A DNA stretch of 64,000 nt from assembly GCA_963082975.1 (NCBI GenBank), contig OY720345.1, positions 80,445,034 to 80,509,033 on the forward strand. Reading direction: 5' to 3'. How positions within the stretch are numbered: the stretch's first letter is position 1; the number at the start of each line of letters is the position of its first letter. The notes under the pieces are model-generated. The model was not told where the DNA came from and ran no database searches. It worked only from the letters and a program-made list of their open reading frames with translations. Shown one piece after another: positions 11,090 through 22,493 of the stretch. Origin of the DNA: Labia minor. Taxonomy: Eukaryota > Arthropoda > Insecta > Dermaptera > Spongiphoridae. Position numbers and translations under genes: made by a program.

Positions 11090-11540
11090 TTGGGTCTTTG
11101 TTATTCTTAGCTCAACAAAAATGACCCTTTTTTGGCTTCATCATTACTTGTGATGAAAAGTGAAAAGTCTACGAAGATCTTAAGCATCATGAACAGTGAT
11201 TGGACAAGGTTGAGCCTCTCATAAAAAACCATGGTTGCATTATGGTCTCATTCACCTTTTAAAAGCTTGTCAGAGACTATTACAGCAGAGCCCTATCTTC
11301 AAGAAATCGACCAAGTGTTCAGAAAATCACGCCAGCAGCACCCTGCATTTATCAACAGGAGAGGCTTTATCGTCTTACACAACAACGTCTGACTTCATTT
11401 TTTACGGGACACCATCCAAAAATTAAGTTCTACCGCATCAACCATACTCTCCAGACCTCGTCGATTTTATTGAAACGATTTATTTACTCCAAAGAAATTA
11501 TTCCGCTTCTTTCTGGTTGGAAAATATGTTGAATTGAAAC
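11090..11540 (+). pseudogene. Mariner transposase relic (mauritiana-like), ends lost
   Basis: In shifting frames this reads the middle of a mariner transposase. CDEKW with the first catalytic Asp lies at about 11147-11161 and is followed by HHEQWLDKVEPL. After a gap comes GFIVLHNNV, where the normal LHDNA motif has its catalytic Asp replaced by Asn, followed by an in-frame stop and DTIQKL. The third catalytic block (YSPDL) is only vaguely present as a shifted, degraded stretch after 11440. No TIRs were found. Several stops and frameshifts show that it is long dead. Confidence 0.7.
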
Positions 11541-13338
11541 AAACTTATTTGTTTTTCTTGTAACATAATAATATTATTATATATAATTGCTAAAATTTTT
11601 AAATTTTTATCTTATAAAAACGCATAATAAAATTATAAAATTGGAATATTAATCGAAATTTCATTAATTTTTCATTAAAATTTTCAAAAATAAAAGAGAA
11701 AGTCAAGTAGGTTGACTCTCACTGCTCCTGATTAGGTTTTATTATCAGACCTTTTGTATTCATTCGTTTGATGTCAATGGGCTACCATATCGCGAGTTTT
11801 GTTCACTGGTATTCGAATCTATCTATATTTATTCCAATACCTTGATTAAAAGAAGATTAAGCACACTGATATTTTTTTCTGTTTTTTTTTTTGTTTTTTT
11901 TTCTTTTTAATCCTCTTCACTAAATGAACGTGAATACATGAGATCTGTATGAGAGAGGGAATTGGAAAAATATAGGGATTATTATGTGGTTGATTATAGA
12001 TAGGTGAATGTTCTATTATTATTATTATTATTATTTTTATTTTCTTTTAGTAAATTTCCATAAATTCATATTCATTAAAATTGAATTATTAAAAAATAAT
12101 TAACATTGTAAAATATAATAAAATAAATGACAAGATTTGCTGAGAGCAACAAAGTATTTATTTACCTATTAGTATTTATATACTCATATAAAATAACAAT
12201 TAATTTTATAAAAAAATATTTTTTTTAACATTTACTTATCTTAAATAATACAATTCGTCTTTCTTTAAAGATAAGTCACAGAAATTGAAATTCCTCTATA
12301 ATTACAAAATTTTAAACCATAATATATGTATTAGTTAATTATAAAAATTGAAATTATAACAACAAAATTAATAGTTAATTATAAAAATTGAAATTATAAC
12401 AACAAAATTAATTTTTTTTCTTTAAAGAACATCGGTATTAATTGAAAAGAAAATTAATTTTTAATAGATAAGATGATGTGGATGAGATAATATATGTAAA
12501 ATATGCAATCATAAAATACAATAATAATAATTTCAATTGTTTAATTTTAATATAATTAAAAAATATATAAATAAATGAATTGAAAATAATATGAAAAGTA
12601 AATAAATTAAAAACCAACAAACTAGGGATTGTTAAATAATACAAATAAGCCACTCTGCTTGAATTAGGATCGTTTTTAGCCAACAAAATGGGGGATTAGA
12701 GCGTAGAAGTGGATCGTAAGTACTTAGGAAGTAGGATTGGGTTTCGAATCTTATTTTTTACTGGCAGAGAGGGGTCAGCGTCAAGGGCATCACTTTACAG
12801 GGCAGAATCCCTAAATTATTAATGGAGCCTCCCTATTCTTTATCTGCATTTACCTCCATCTTGGTTAAGGTTTATACTATGGATCCTACGTATTTTTTTA
12901 TACACTTGAAGAATGGGAGTTTTAATTTTATTTTCAGATAAAGTAATTACATAGATTATGTTCTACCATGAGAGGACAAATGTCTTTTGGAGGGGGGAAC
13001 TATTATTAACAATTTGGATTTAGTTATCCCAGATTTAGGAACAAATATTTTTCAATGAATCTGGGGTGAGTTTGCAGTTATTAACGCAACATTGACTCGA
13101 TTCATTGCTTTTCACTTACCACTACCCTTTATTGTGTGGCAGCTTTAAATTAAATAAAATAAAATAAAGGGCTCAATACAAATGTGTGTTAATTGATTTA
13201 CAATTTTCCATTTTGGCTAAAGAAATATTGAATTTCTTTCTTTTTATTAGTTATCAAGAAGGAAAATATAAAATTAACAAATATTTTATAACTAAATTTT
13301 AAAATACCATAATTATTAGTCTGATAATTGGATATCAT
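11541..13338. other. AT-rich intergenic stretch with a tandem duplication
   Basis: Mostly AT-rich, with T-runs at 11880-11910, (TTA)n at 12016-12036 and the tandem repeat listed separately. At 12690-12860 there is a more mixed-composition patch with a GTTTCGAATC segment resembling a tRNA B-box. No matching A-box or target duplication was found, so I do not call a SINE. Confidence 0.5.
12333..12412. repeat. Two perfect 40-bp tandem copies
   Basis: The unit starting AGTTAATTATAAAAATTG occurs at 12333-12372 and again at 12373-12412 without a mismatch that I can see. This is a recent local duplication. Confidence 0.85.
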
Positions 13339-13872
13339 TTTTACGATAGGAAGGGAAGGTATTGTTTTCACACCAAATTTCACATGTGGAGATTTTTGCA
13401 TATCTCCACGAATCATTTTGTTAACAGACACAAAGTATTTTTAGCATGATGTCTCTTCGTCCGTCCCTCTGTCCATTGTGTGTCCTTATAGACGTGTAAA
13501 GATAGAACTGCTCAACGGATTTTGATACAATTTGGTATATTTACTTAATGCATCACTAGCAGTGGCGTAGCGTGATCTATTATGTTGTGGGGGGGGGGCA
13601 CGGGGTGGTCCGGGGGTCTCCCCCAGAAAAAATTTTTACAAAATAAATTATTTATTTATTAATTAACACATTTAGACTATACTTATACGTAATTTAAAGA
13701 TGTTTTTTTTTTCTTTTGGGTTCTCAGTTACAAAACTAATCACTTTTAAATTTATTTTTTGCACAATGTTTGGGGGAGGGGGGCACGTGCCCCCCATGCC
13801 CCCCGGCCTGACGCCACTGATCACTAGCATGAATACATATATCCCGAAACCGGAATTGGCAGTTTACAAAGT
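13339..13872 (+). mobile_element. Family A copy 3, split by a hAT MITE and 3' truncated
   Basis: Starts ACGATAGGAAGGGAAGGT after a T-run, keeps the GTGGAGAT...ATCTCCAC hairpin (13386-13409), a degraded GTCC microsatellite, the CAACGGATTTTGAT box and GGTATATTTACTTAATGCAT. It is then interrupted at 13560 by a MITE and resumes with a degraded CCGAAACCGGAA box. The CRE pair and the 3' SIR/hairpin are missing. Confidence 0.7.
13560..13819. mobile_element. hAT MITE with perfect 8-bp target duplication
   Basis: The element begins CAGTGGCGTAGCG and ends ...TGACGCCACTG, giving an inverted repeat CAGTGGCGT. It is bounded by ATCACTAG on both sides (13552-13559 and 13820-13827). The 8-bp duplication and CAGTGGCG termini define a hAT-superfamily insertion. 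The 260-bp body has G-runs and C-runs near the ends (GGGGGG...CCCCCC pairing) and no transposase, so it was mobilised in trans. It sits inside family A copy 3 and is therefore younger. Confidence 0.9.
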
Positions 13873-13879
13873 ATTAATT

Positions 13880-15306
13880 TAATATTCATTGTCGGAAATT
13901 TGTTAGATAACGTAGATTTTTGTTTATATGTTGTAATGATTTACAATTTTAAATTGTTGTTTTGTCAATAAGATTTCTTTTAAAAATTTATAATTTAAAT
14001 TTTATTATACACTGATCCAAACTGCTTTAATTTTACATTTAGATATTAAATTATACTTATAATACTCTTATAGGATTAAAAAAATTTGTATATGGTAGAT
14101 AAATAAATTTCTGATATCTTTAAATAACTTGAAAAAAAAATTATCTGTACCAGTATATTCTATGATTTGTAATATTAAAGTAATAAACACACCATAATGG
14201 CAAAAACAACAACAAAACAAACAAAATTCACTGAAAGTCAATCGTTGTTTTGGTTTCTCTCATCCCAAATGATACGATTCGGAAATACGCTGACATGATT
14301 GATTCTCGATATACAATCAATACTAACTATTGGAGAAATAATAGCTAAATCATCTTGTAACTTGATGACGTTGTATTCTCATCATGATCAGTAAACTTTT
14401 GAAAAGTTGAATTTAAGAAAAACATACATATTTCATATTTTTATAAATAGAAAACAATTTTAAAATTTCAATACAATCTTTAAACAATATTAATTCACAA
14501 TAATTTGGCAAATACTTTCCATCATAAGTGTGTAGTTATTTTTTTTTTCATTTATTCAAAATGAATCAAATAATTAAATTTGATTTGAGTATATATTTAA
14601 ATAATAATAACAATAATTATAATATATTTATAAATTATAATAAGTTAGCAATATTCTGATATTACTTAAATTTTTACATAAAACGAATTAATTATTATGT
14701 ATATTATCAATTGGATTGAGTACATATTTGCCCTTTTTTGTAAAATGTTGTTTTTAATTAAAATATTATGTCATGACTGTGGTGTATGCAAACGAGGCTT
14801 TAAAAGTAAAAAAAAAATATTAAACCCCTTGACATCTAAAATGTCTTTGGAAATTGCTGGTAATAAAATATAAAACGTATTTTTAATTATGTTATAGACC
14901 TACATTGTAATTTCTTTAAACGTAATTCTTTTTATGTTTCAACAGTTAACAAAATATACATATAATAATACTCATAATATATATTATAATAAATACCAAC
15001 AATATTGATTTTTTTTTGCAAATTATGCAATAAAATTGCAATTCAACCAATTTAATATTTCAATTTCAATAGATATAGTAAATACATCCTTTAATTTATT
15101 TTTACATGTAGGTATAATTTTTCTAACATAATTTTTACAGTTATTCTTGATACAAAAAAAAACATAAATAAATCAATCAATTATAAAAATTATAATATGA
15201 GAAATGATATTATAAAATTATATATATATATATAATATATGATAAAATATAAAAAAAAAATTTTGTGAATAGTTTAATAAGTCACATTGACATTTAATCG
15301 TAAAAA
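13880..15306. other. AT-rich intergenic stretch, no gene seen
   Basis: AT-rich sequence with short (TA)n near 15221. No gene, RNA or element end recognised. Confidence 0.55.
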
Positions 15307-15307
15307 T

Positions 15308-15874
15308 CTGGAGTGTCTCCACTCGACTATCTCGCAAATTTGAATTGAATTAATTAACACACATATATTTAAATTAAATTATAAATTAAAATTAATAAAT
15401 AATATTTATTAAACCAGCGCGTGTTAAGCTCTTTGTTGATGGCACCACGTCACCTTGCACTGTTTAAAAATTAATTCCGGTACTTTCAGCGATTCAATCA
15501 AGCTGAAATTCTATATATAGCAGTTTTATACAATTTTTAATCATTTGAAAAACTATCAAACATATATTTTTATTTTTACGTTCAGTTTAGTGGAAAAAAG
15601 TGAAAACGTTTTAGGTAATGACCCTCTTCCGAAAAAGCTACATTTTTCAAAAGTTGATAGAAAACTACCAATTTTGAATAATGCCCGTGTACCAAATTTC
15701 ATGCTTCTAGCTCAAACCATTTTTGCTTGTCTACATATACATTCACATACACACAGACAGACATTTTTCTCAACCTTAGTGAAAATGTCTCAGGGACCTT
15801 CAAAACGTATAAAAATATCAAAATCTCGACATCGAAAACTTTCGTGATCGCAATACTATCTCTGGCGAGATAGT
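15308..15874 (-). mobile_element. Family B copy 2
   Basis: Near full-length. The + strand runs from the 3' hairpin GAGTG-tctc-CACTC and ACTATCTCGC (15327-15336) to the 5' end ACTATCTC-tggc-GAGATAGT at 15855-15874, followed by AAAAA. It contains the CTATATATAG palindrome, the CCGGAAG-type box in mutated form, the TACCAAATTTCATG box, a short CACA microsatellite and the CGATCACGAAAG box. The CACGTG segment is deleted (CCACGTCACCTTGC). Confidence 0.8.
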
Positions 15875-15879
15875 AAAAA

Positions 15880-16771
15880 GGATCAAAGAGAAAAAGATTA
15901 AAGACAAAAATTGCAATTATTCAGATTAGATAATTTTTCATATGTTTTTCTCATACGAAAGGAGTAAGTGCCAGGTTTATATACGCCCTTGATTTAAATA
16001 AACATATTAGCTATTAATCCCTTTAAATTTAGAATAATTAGTACTTAACTTTGAAACTTAGAAACCCTATATAAAATCAATATAAACAATTTATTATAAA
16101 TTGTACACTTTTAGACAAATTAAAACAATAATATTTAAAATGAGAAACAAATGAATATAATGGATAAATTTCTTATTAAAACTGATAAAAGGGACTGTTA
16201 ATGAGAAATTAAAAATGATTCATTGATATTTATTAAAATATATTTAGAAAAATGTTGAAAAATTGAAGTGAATATAATTTCAAAAAACTATTTCTGTAAT
16301 TAAACTTAAATCAAGAATATTTTCTTATATAACTTAATATATTAAATATTCTTTGATCTTCTGAAATTTAAAAAAAAGAAGTTTTTTTTTCTTGAATTGC
16401 AAAATTATTTGAGAAAAAGTTCTTAAAGAGACTGTGGCATACGATTAGATAGACGTTAGCATATTATATATATATATATATATATATATACCATATACCA
16501 GTATATAGTTATCTACGACTATGCCTTATCTATATATAATAAAAAGATAAGGTATTTTTGGAAACGGATATACTTTGGGAGTAGGGTGGATTCTTCAGCT
16601 TCCTGAAACACGCCCCTTAAGCCATTTAAGGTGTCTTTTTTTTATTTTAAAACTTATCTAGGATCTACATATAGATCCAGTTTCGATGAGACGACAAAAA
16701 TATTTATATTTGTAAATTTTTTCAATTAAAAGTTTTAAATTTTAAAATTGACAACTGTTGTATATGGTATA
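15880..16771. other. AT-rich intergenic stretch with (TA)n
   Basis: (TA)n at about 16467-16490. A patch at 16560-16640 is less AT-rich but gives no recognisable product. Confidence 0.5.
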
Positions 16772-16773
16772 TA

Positions 16774-16900
16774 CGAGGTGGGTGAAAAGTTTCCGGCCTG
16801 ACCAAGAAAAACGATGTTTTTAAAATTTTTTTTTTTGCTTTATTTTTCAACATTCAAGATAGTGCAGGTTCTCCAATTCGAGTTTTGTTGTTGGTAATAA
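16774..16900 (+). mobile_element. Solo mariner end
   Basis: TA followed by CGAGGTGGGTGAAAAGTT and TTCCGGCCTGACCAAGAA at 16774-16808, the same terminal repeat as the mariner at 17470. The following ~80 bases match its interior (CAACATTCAAGATAG) before similarity fades. The matching right end was not found nearby. Confidence 0.7.
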
Positions 16901-17280
16901 ACAAGAATTCTTATAAATTAAAAGTAACTCAAGTATGCAGTAAACAAGAGAAGGAATACTTGATTTATACATTATCAAAACGTTCAATTTAAAGACAAAA
17001 GGAGAGGCTACTGATTTAGGGAGTCAAACTTTGGTGAACATCCTTAAGATAAACGAACTCAGGGATATTGAAGCCATTTACTGATTTATGAATTCAGTGC
17101 TGTAACTAAGGACATTTCTAATAAATGAATAAACTTGGAGGTAATGTTAGCAAAATTCAAACTCAAAAAGACTAAAAAATAGTATCTTTTTGTTTTGTTT
17201 CTATTATTCAAAAGGAAATATATTTAAATTATTATTATTATTATTATTCCTTATTATAGGGTTTGGCTGATAATCTTAAT

Positions 17281-17469
17281 ACCTGGTTCACCGAGCCGCC
17301 GTTCAAATAATTTAAAAGAACATAAATTAAAAAAAAAATAGTCATAAAACATACAGCCCTTTTTATTTATAAAAATCATCTATGGTGTGAAAAAGTCTTT
17401 AGCGGTTTTAGATTTCAAAAATACAAATATATATATATACTTTTTGCTGGTATAATAAGATAAGATATA
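17281..17469 (+). repeat. Dispersed repeat G, copy 1
   Basis: Segment shared with 61648-62002: TTCACCGAGCCGCCGTTCAA, CATAAAACATACA, ATCTATGGTGTGAA, then ACAAATATATATATA and GTATAATAAGATAAGATATA. A mariner is inserted right at its end. No terminal repeats or coding sequence recognised. Confidence 0.55.
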
Positions 17470-17921
17470 CGAGGGTGGGGTGAAAAGTTTCCGGCCTGAC
17501 CAAGAAATGTTTTTAAATTTATTTTTGCTCTATTTGTCAACATTCAAGATAGCTGAGACCTGTACGATGTAAGCTGAACGCGTGCGAAATATTTTGCACA
17601 ACCATTTGAATATGGAATGCTGTGTGTAACGTGGGTACCGCGTTTGCTAACGTTAGACCAAAAACTGCTTCAAAAAACCATTTCTGCCGACAATTTGGCG
17701 CTATAGGCGTAATCCAAACGAATTTTTTCGTCGCTTCATAACTGTTAATGAGACTTAAATTAAATTAAATCAAATTTAATTAATTAATTAATTAACTAAA
17801 TTACAACACCGTTATGAGAAATGTATCAGTGTTGATGGAGATTATGTTGATAAATAAAGTAAAAAAAAATTTAAAACATCGTTTTTCTTGGTCAGGCCGG
17901 AAACTTTTCACCCCACCCTCG
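17470..17921 (+). pseudogene. Deleted mariner with both TIRs and transposase ends
   Basis: TIRs of about 38 bp are nearly identical (CGAGGGTGGGGTGAAAAG, then TTTCCGGCCTGACCAAGAA), with TA at 17468-17469 and 17922-17923. The + strand reads mariner transposase pieces: LNMECC, a shifted RGYRVC region, YRRNPNEFFRRFITVNETWIH-like sequence (only its start is present), then an AT-rich replacement, then HRYEKCISVDGDYVDK and a stop at about 17852. The first catalytic block reads VNET instead of VDET, an Asp-to-Asn change at a catalytic position. The region with the second and third catalytic residues is deleted. Confidence 0.85.
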
Positions 17922-17999
17922 TATGAATATATTTATGCAATTAACTTTACCAAATAATTAATTAATGTCAATTCTTAATTGAACCTGAATAAAGGTAGA

Positions 18000-18240
18000 T
18001 AGGAGCATTTAGTGGTGATTTGGATTGACAGAGGGAAGTAAATGGTTGTGACCACTGGGATAGTGTCTGTTGCTCGCTGTCGGGGATCTCTATTTCCGCC
18101 TGTTGACTCCCGAGGGCGGTTGCTGAGGAATCGATTTTGCCAACCCCAACTCCCTTCTCTCCCTCAGGAACTCGTCTCTTTCCTCGCTTTTCAGCAATTC
18201 TGTTGCTTCTATTTTACGTTACGTTGCTTACAAACACATC
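18000..18240. other. GC-richer low-copy segment, unknown role
   Basis: This ~240-bp patch is far less AT-rich than its surroundings, has several CpG, and has no repeat partner in the window. Open stretches exist on both strands. The - strand reads an acidic ELLKSEERDEFLRERRELG segment ending in a stop. The + strand has an acceptor-like TCTCTCCCTCAG at 18157-18168. It could be a host exon or leader, or a GC-rich element piece; I cannot decide. Confidence 0.35.
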
Positions 18241-18413
18241 CGCTAAATTACCTTAAATAATATTATTTACTTGTATTATACAATTCACTAAAGAGAAGTT
18301 CATTTCTAAATTATCAACATAAGTTATAATAGGATATTCTGTTGTTCTATTCAAATTTTTCAAGATATTAGTTTAGAATTTGTATATAATATTCAAATAC
18401 AATTGGAAAAAAT

Positions 18414-19012
18414 CTGGAGGATCTCCACTCGACTATCTCGCAAATTTGAATTGGATTAAATAACATATATTAATTTAAATTAAATTAAATTAATTAAATT
18501 ATAAATTAAAATTAATAAATAATATTTATTAAACCAGCTCATGTTTGGCTCTTTGATGATGGCACCACGTCACGTGTTGGCGCGTGATTTGCAGTGTTAA
18601 AAAATTAATTCAGGTACTTTCAGCGATTCAATCAAGCTGAAATTCTATATATAGCAGTTTTATACAATTATTAATCATGTGAAAAATTATCAAACATATA
18701 TCTTTATTTTTACGGTCACTTTAAAAGAAAAAAAATCAAAACGTTTTAGGTAATGATCCTCTTACGGTTGAGCTATATTTCTCAAAAGTTGATAGAAAAC
18801 TACCAATTTTGAATAATGCCCGTGTACCAAATTTCATCATTCTAGCTCAAACTGTTTTTATGTATACTTGTCTACATATATATACACATACACACAGACA
18901 TATTTTTCTCAACCTTAGTGAAAATGTCTCAGGGACCTTCAAAACGTATAAAAACATCAAAATCTCAACATCGAAAATTTCGTGATCGCAATACTATCTC
19001 TGGCGAGATAGT
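18414..19012 (-). mobile_element. Family B copy 3
   Basis: Full length. The + strand begins CTGGAGGATCTCCACTCG (the hairpin has one mismatch, CTCGA side kept), then ACTATCTCGC, CACGTCACGTGTTGGCGC at 18567, CTATATATAG at 18645, and the TACCAAATTTCATC box. It ends ACTATCTC-tggc-GAGATAGT followed by AAAAA at 19012. Confidence 0.8.
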
Positions 19013-19571
19013 AAAAATGGATTCAATTAATAAATAAGATTAATTAGAAAGTATTATTTTGAAAACACACAGACAAGAGCTCATTTGTTATTAACATTTC
19101 TTGTTGTTTTAGTAACTGATTTATTAAATGTTATTTATTTGTTTAGCTTAGTTATTTAATGTTCATCTGAAATCTAGTTAAACTTTATAGCTAAACACTA
19201 ACAAACATACACACACATACACACACACACATCTATCTATCTATCTATATAAATATATATTAACATTTAATTTTTATTTTATTGACCAAGTTGACCAATT
19301 GAACAAGTTTTAATATTTTCAAATGGCAAAGTTTGCATTTCCCTTCAATAGAATTTAACTATTTTTAGAGAGGTTGTTTTTATAGGATTGAATTTAAAAA
19401 TTTACTTAAGTAGAGATTATTTCATGGTAATTGTTTACAAAAACGAAAGCTTCAGGGATTTGGATAAAACTTTACCACTGGATTCTTTTTTTAATTCCAA
19501 AGAAACTTTTCTTATGCACTATCTCTCGGTCGCTTCTAATTTCCGAGATAAATATTATTATAGTTTCACAG
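19013..19571. other. AT-rich spacer with CA and CTAT microsatellites
   Basis: (CA)n and (CTAT)n at about 19207-19250. A 72-codon open frame at 19388-19606 matches nothing I recognise and ends inside an inverted repeat, so it is not called as a gene. Confidence 0.5.
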
Positions 19572-19905
19572 ATAAACTAAAGTTATGGACGTCCAAATTA
19601 AATTAAATTAAAAAAATAATTAATTAAATAATTTTCCTATATCCAAACCAAATAAAAAAAACCCGAAATTTAGTGAATAAGTGAATAATTGGTAAATTAG
19701 TCAATAAAACATTACTAAATGGCTGCTCATTTGGACGTCCATAACTTTAGTTTATATGTCAAACTATTATTATTTAATTAATTAATTTTTTAATTTTCCT
19801 AATCCAAACCGAATAAATAAATTAATAAATTAATTAATTAAATAATTTCCCTATATCAAATCGAACTGAAAAATAAACCCCGAAAATTAGTGAAGCTATC
19901 TACTG
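19572..19905. repeat. 27-bp perfect inverted repeat within a tandem duplication
   Basis: Arms 19572-19598 and 19729-19755 are perfect complements (core TTATGGACGTCCAAAT) around a ~130-base loop. The loop and the following ~150 bases also share an imperfect direct repeat (CCTATATCCAAACC..., CCCGAAATTTAGTGAA..., AATAAAACAT) at about 19635-19710 and 19830-19925. This may be a foldback or a collapsed element; no transposase. Confidence 0.65.
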
Positions 19906-20127
19906 GCCAAATGAATAAAACATAAATATGGTAGCTAAATTGAATATCAAATTTTAATAATTTTTATCTCGGCAACTATAAGTGACCGAACCATTTGTTA
20001 ATTTAATAATCACTTGGAAGTAACCCTTAGCACTCGAACGTCGCCATATAGGCGACAATATATGTTTTGTCATATACGTAGTCGCCACCCTACCTTCTAT
20101 CATTTAATGTTTGTTTTTTTAATTTTT

Positions 20128-20939
20128 ACCGACCGACGATAGTAAGGGAGGTATTGTTTTCACACCAAATATCACATGTGGAGATTTTTACATATCTCCA
20201 CGAATCATATATATATATATATATATATTGTTAGTACTAAATGAGGTTAAAAACTAATTTGTTTTAAAATAAAAAAATATTAAGAAAATTATTATATGAT
20301 TTTATATCATAATAAATTGGAATAAATTGCCTAATTTTCGAATATTCTATATAAGTATTCATTTTAATTGTGTTAAAATTTAATTAAAATTAAAATCAAT
20401 GATAAATCATTCAAATTAATAAATTAAATCCCTACTAATACCCTACGTCCGTCCATCCGTATAGAGTGTACAGATTGAACGGCTCAACGGATTTTGATGT
20501 AATTTGGTAAATTTTCTTAATGCATCAATATGATGAATTGATCAACTTTTGGTGCTAATCTGGAAACCGGAAATGGTAGTATTAGCGATCGACGATAGGA
20601 ACGGAAGGGTTATTTTCACACCAAATTTCACATGAGGAGATTTTTTACATATCATCACGAATCATGCACTTTGTATTGGTTTTATCCTCGAGAAAAATCA
20701 TCTTTATTAGTTTTTTCTTAATTTAAGATTATATGACGTCATCCAGCCATTCATGACGTCACAGCCTGGTCTTACATATATATTATAAATAAAATAAAAT
20801 TAAAAATATTTATGTTATATTCATATCTGTTTTTTATTACATTAATAGATATATTAAAATTATTTGAAATTGTTTCTGTAGCTGGAAATTAATTTACTTC
20901 AAACCGTCGGTCGTTTCGTTGGCCACAGGTCAACTTATT
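20128..20939 (+). mobile_element. Family A copy 4
   Basis: Begins TTTTT-ACCGACCGACGATAG at 20128 with TAAGGGAGGTATTG (20143-20156) and a perfect GTGGAGAT...ATCTCCAC hairpin (20178-20201). From about 20208 to 20445 the usual sequence is replaced or interrupted by an (AT)n run and unrelated AT-rich DNA. It then resumes with GTCCGTCCATCCGT, the GAACGGCTCAACGG box, the CCGGAAA box, the second hairpin unit, the CRE pair, and ends AAACCGTCGGTCG...CCACAGGTCAACTTATT. The 3' hairpin stem is damaged here. Confidence 0.8.
20734..20761. promoter_or_regulatory. Paired perfect CRE palindromes in family A copy 4
   Basis: TGACGTCA at 20734-20741 and 20754-20761, again exactly 20 bp apart. Confidence 0.6.
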
Positions 20940-21062
20940 TCTGATAAATTAGTAACTTGTTTTATTATATTTTCAGACTAGAATATTTTTATTAAAATCA
21001 AATATGAGAAAAAATTCCGAGTTGTTGTCCTTTCCAAATATAAATTCGAGTGCAAATGGTTA

Positions 21063-22493
21063 AAAAAAATCTACTGGAAAAATTTTATCCGAATCCCTGA
21101 AGCTTCAGTTTTAATAAACAATTACCTATTTCATTAAAATAAATTGTGTAATTCAAAGTCATTGTTTTTTGTAAATTTATCGTCTTTGGAAAGGATATAA
21201 TAGTATTTTCCTAAGCAAGAATAACTCTCTTATTTTTATCCTTAAATTAATGGCAATTTACTCGTATTTTATCTTGTTTAATATTGAAAGAACACGGCAT
21301 TTGATTCCGAAAGGAAAATTGAATTTGCATCTAGAATTTCAAATACTAATATGACAATTTATTCATTTTAGCCTTTGATTTTTTTTTTTTAATATATTAA
21401 TTAAGAAGCGAAATATATCGAAACTTAATTCATTAGTCATTTAGCTTGAATAAGGACCTTTACAATTTTCAAAATAATTTTGACAGGATTAGGATTTTCA
21501 TTTGGAACAAAAATACAGATTAAGATTTGTTTCATTGAAAGTTTGCAAGAAATTTTCATGTTTGTCATTACCAGATGAAATCAATAAACGAAGATATTTT
21601 TAAAATATGTTACATAAATATGATGCATTATATACTTTCAAAATCTGAGACACAATTTCTTTTTTTAATAAACATGATTTTTTCTAATTTTTTATTCAAT
21701 GAAAAGGAACAGATTCTGGAAATTAGAAATGGTGCATTTTGTGCAACACGATTAATTTTTTTTTATTTATTATCTCTTCTTTAATTCTTTTAATTTTTCA
21801 TTGTAAATTCTTCAAGTAATAGATTACATCATTAATTTTAATGAACAAATAAAACCATTTTTTTAAAAGTACATATATACAGTATATAGTATATATATAT
21901 ATATATATTATATATTAAAGAGAGATATTAATATTATACGTTAAGGAATTATTTATTTTCTTATATTGTGTGTCAATAAAGTTTAAGAGAAAACGAGGAT
22001 AAAATAATATTAAACTCAGCCAACTCAATAAAGAGCAAATATTAGATGGCTCTTATATTTGAACAAATAAAGTATTGATAGGAAACCTGAAATATATTTT
22101 CTTTCATTTTTATTCAGATTAAATTTTTTTACCCTTATTTCCATTATAACTATATATTATATAGTATATGAGAGTATAAACACTTGCATTGATGATTAAT
22201 ATCTTAAAATATAAAGAATATTTTGTAATTCAATAAGTGGAAGAATTTTATACGAATATCTATAAATATATATATATATTATTTTATTCGCGTTAGATAT
22301 TTTCTGAAATTTTATTAACAGGTCATTTTCAGGGGCTCTAATGAAATTCTGAAATAAACCTGAGAGTTTATACTTTATCAATTGTTATTGGATTTTGCTA
22401 ACATATTTCACTCAATTATTATATATCTATTTTTTTTATTGAATACATTTAATTATTGAATTATTCAATGCTAGATAGGAATTTGTCATTTTT
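21063..22493. other. AT-rich intergenic stretch, no gene seen
   Basis: AT-rich with (TA)n at about 21888-21909 and 22263-22280. Open frames at 21575 and 22381 have only low-complexity composition and no domain. Confidence 0.5.

Larger units (their letters stand above)
20024..21059. mobile_element. piggyBac-like MITE interrupted by family A
   Basis: The left end reads GTAA-CCCTTAGCACTCGAA and the right end, complemented, reads TTAA-CCATTTGCACTCGAAT. CCC(T)TT.GCACTCG next to TTAA is the usual form of piggyBac-type termini; the left TTAA has become GTAA. A perfect hairpin GTCGCC-atata-GGCGAC (20040-20056) follows the left TIR. Between the ends lie family A copy 4 and a short AT-rich remainder. 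No transposase is present. Confidence 0.6.

Noticed and set aside
12700-12860. Possible SINE with GTTTCGAATC B-box
   Set aside because: No A-box at the proper distance, no target duplication and no second copy in the window.
19388-19606. 72-codon open frame
   Set aside because: No similarity recognised, AT-driven composition, and it runs into one arm of a 27-bp inverted repeat.
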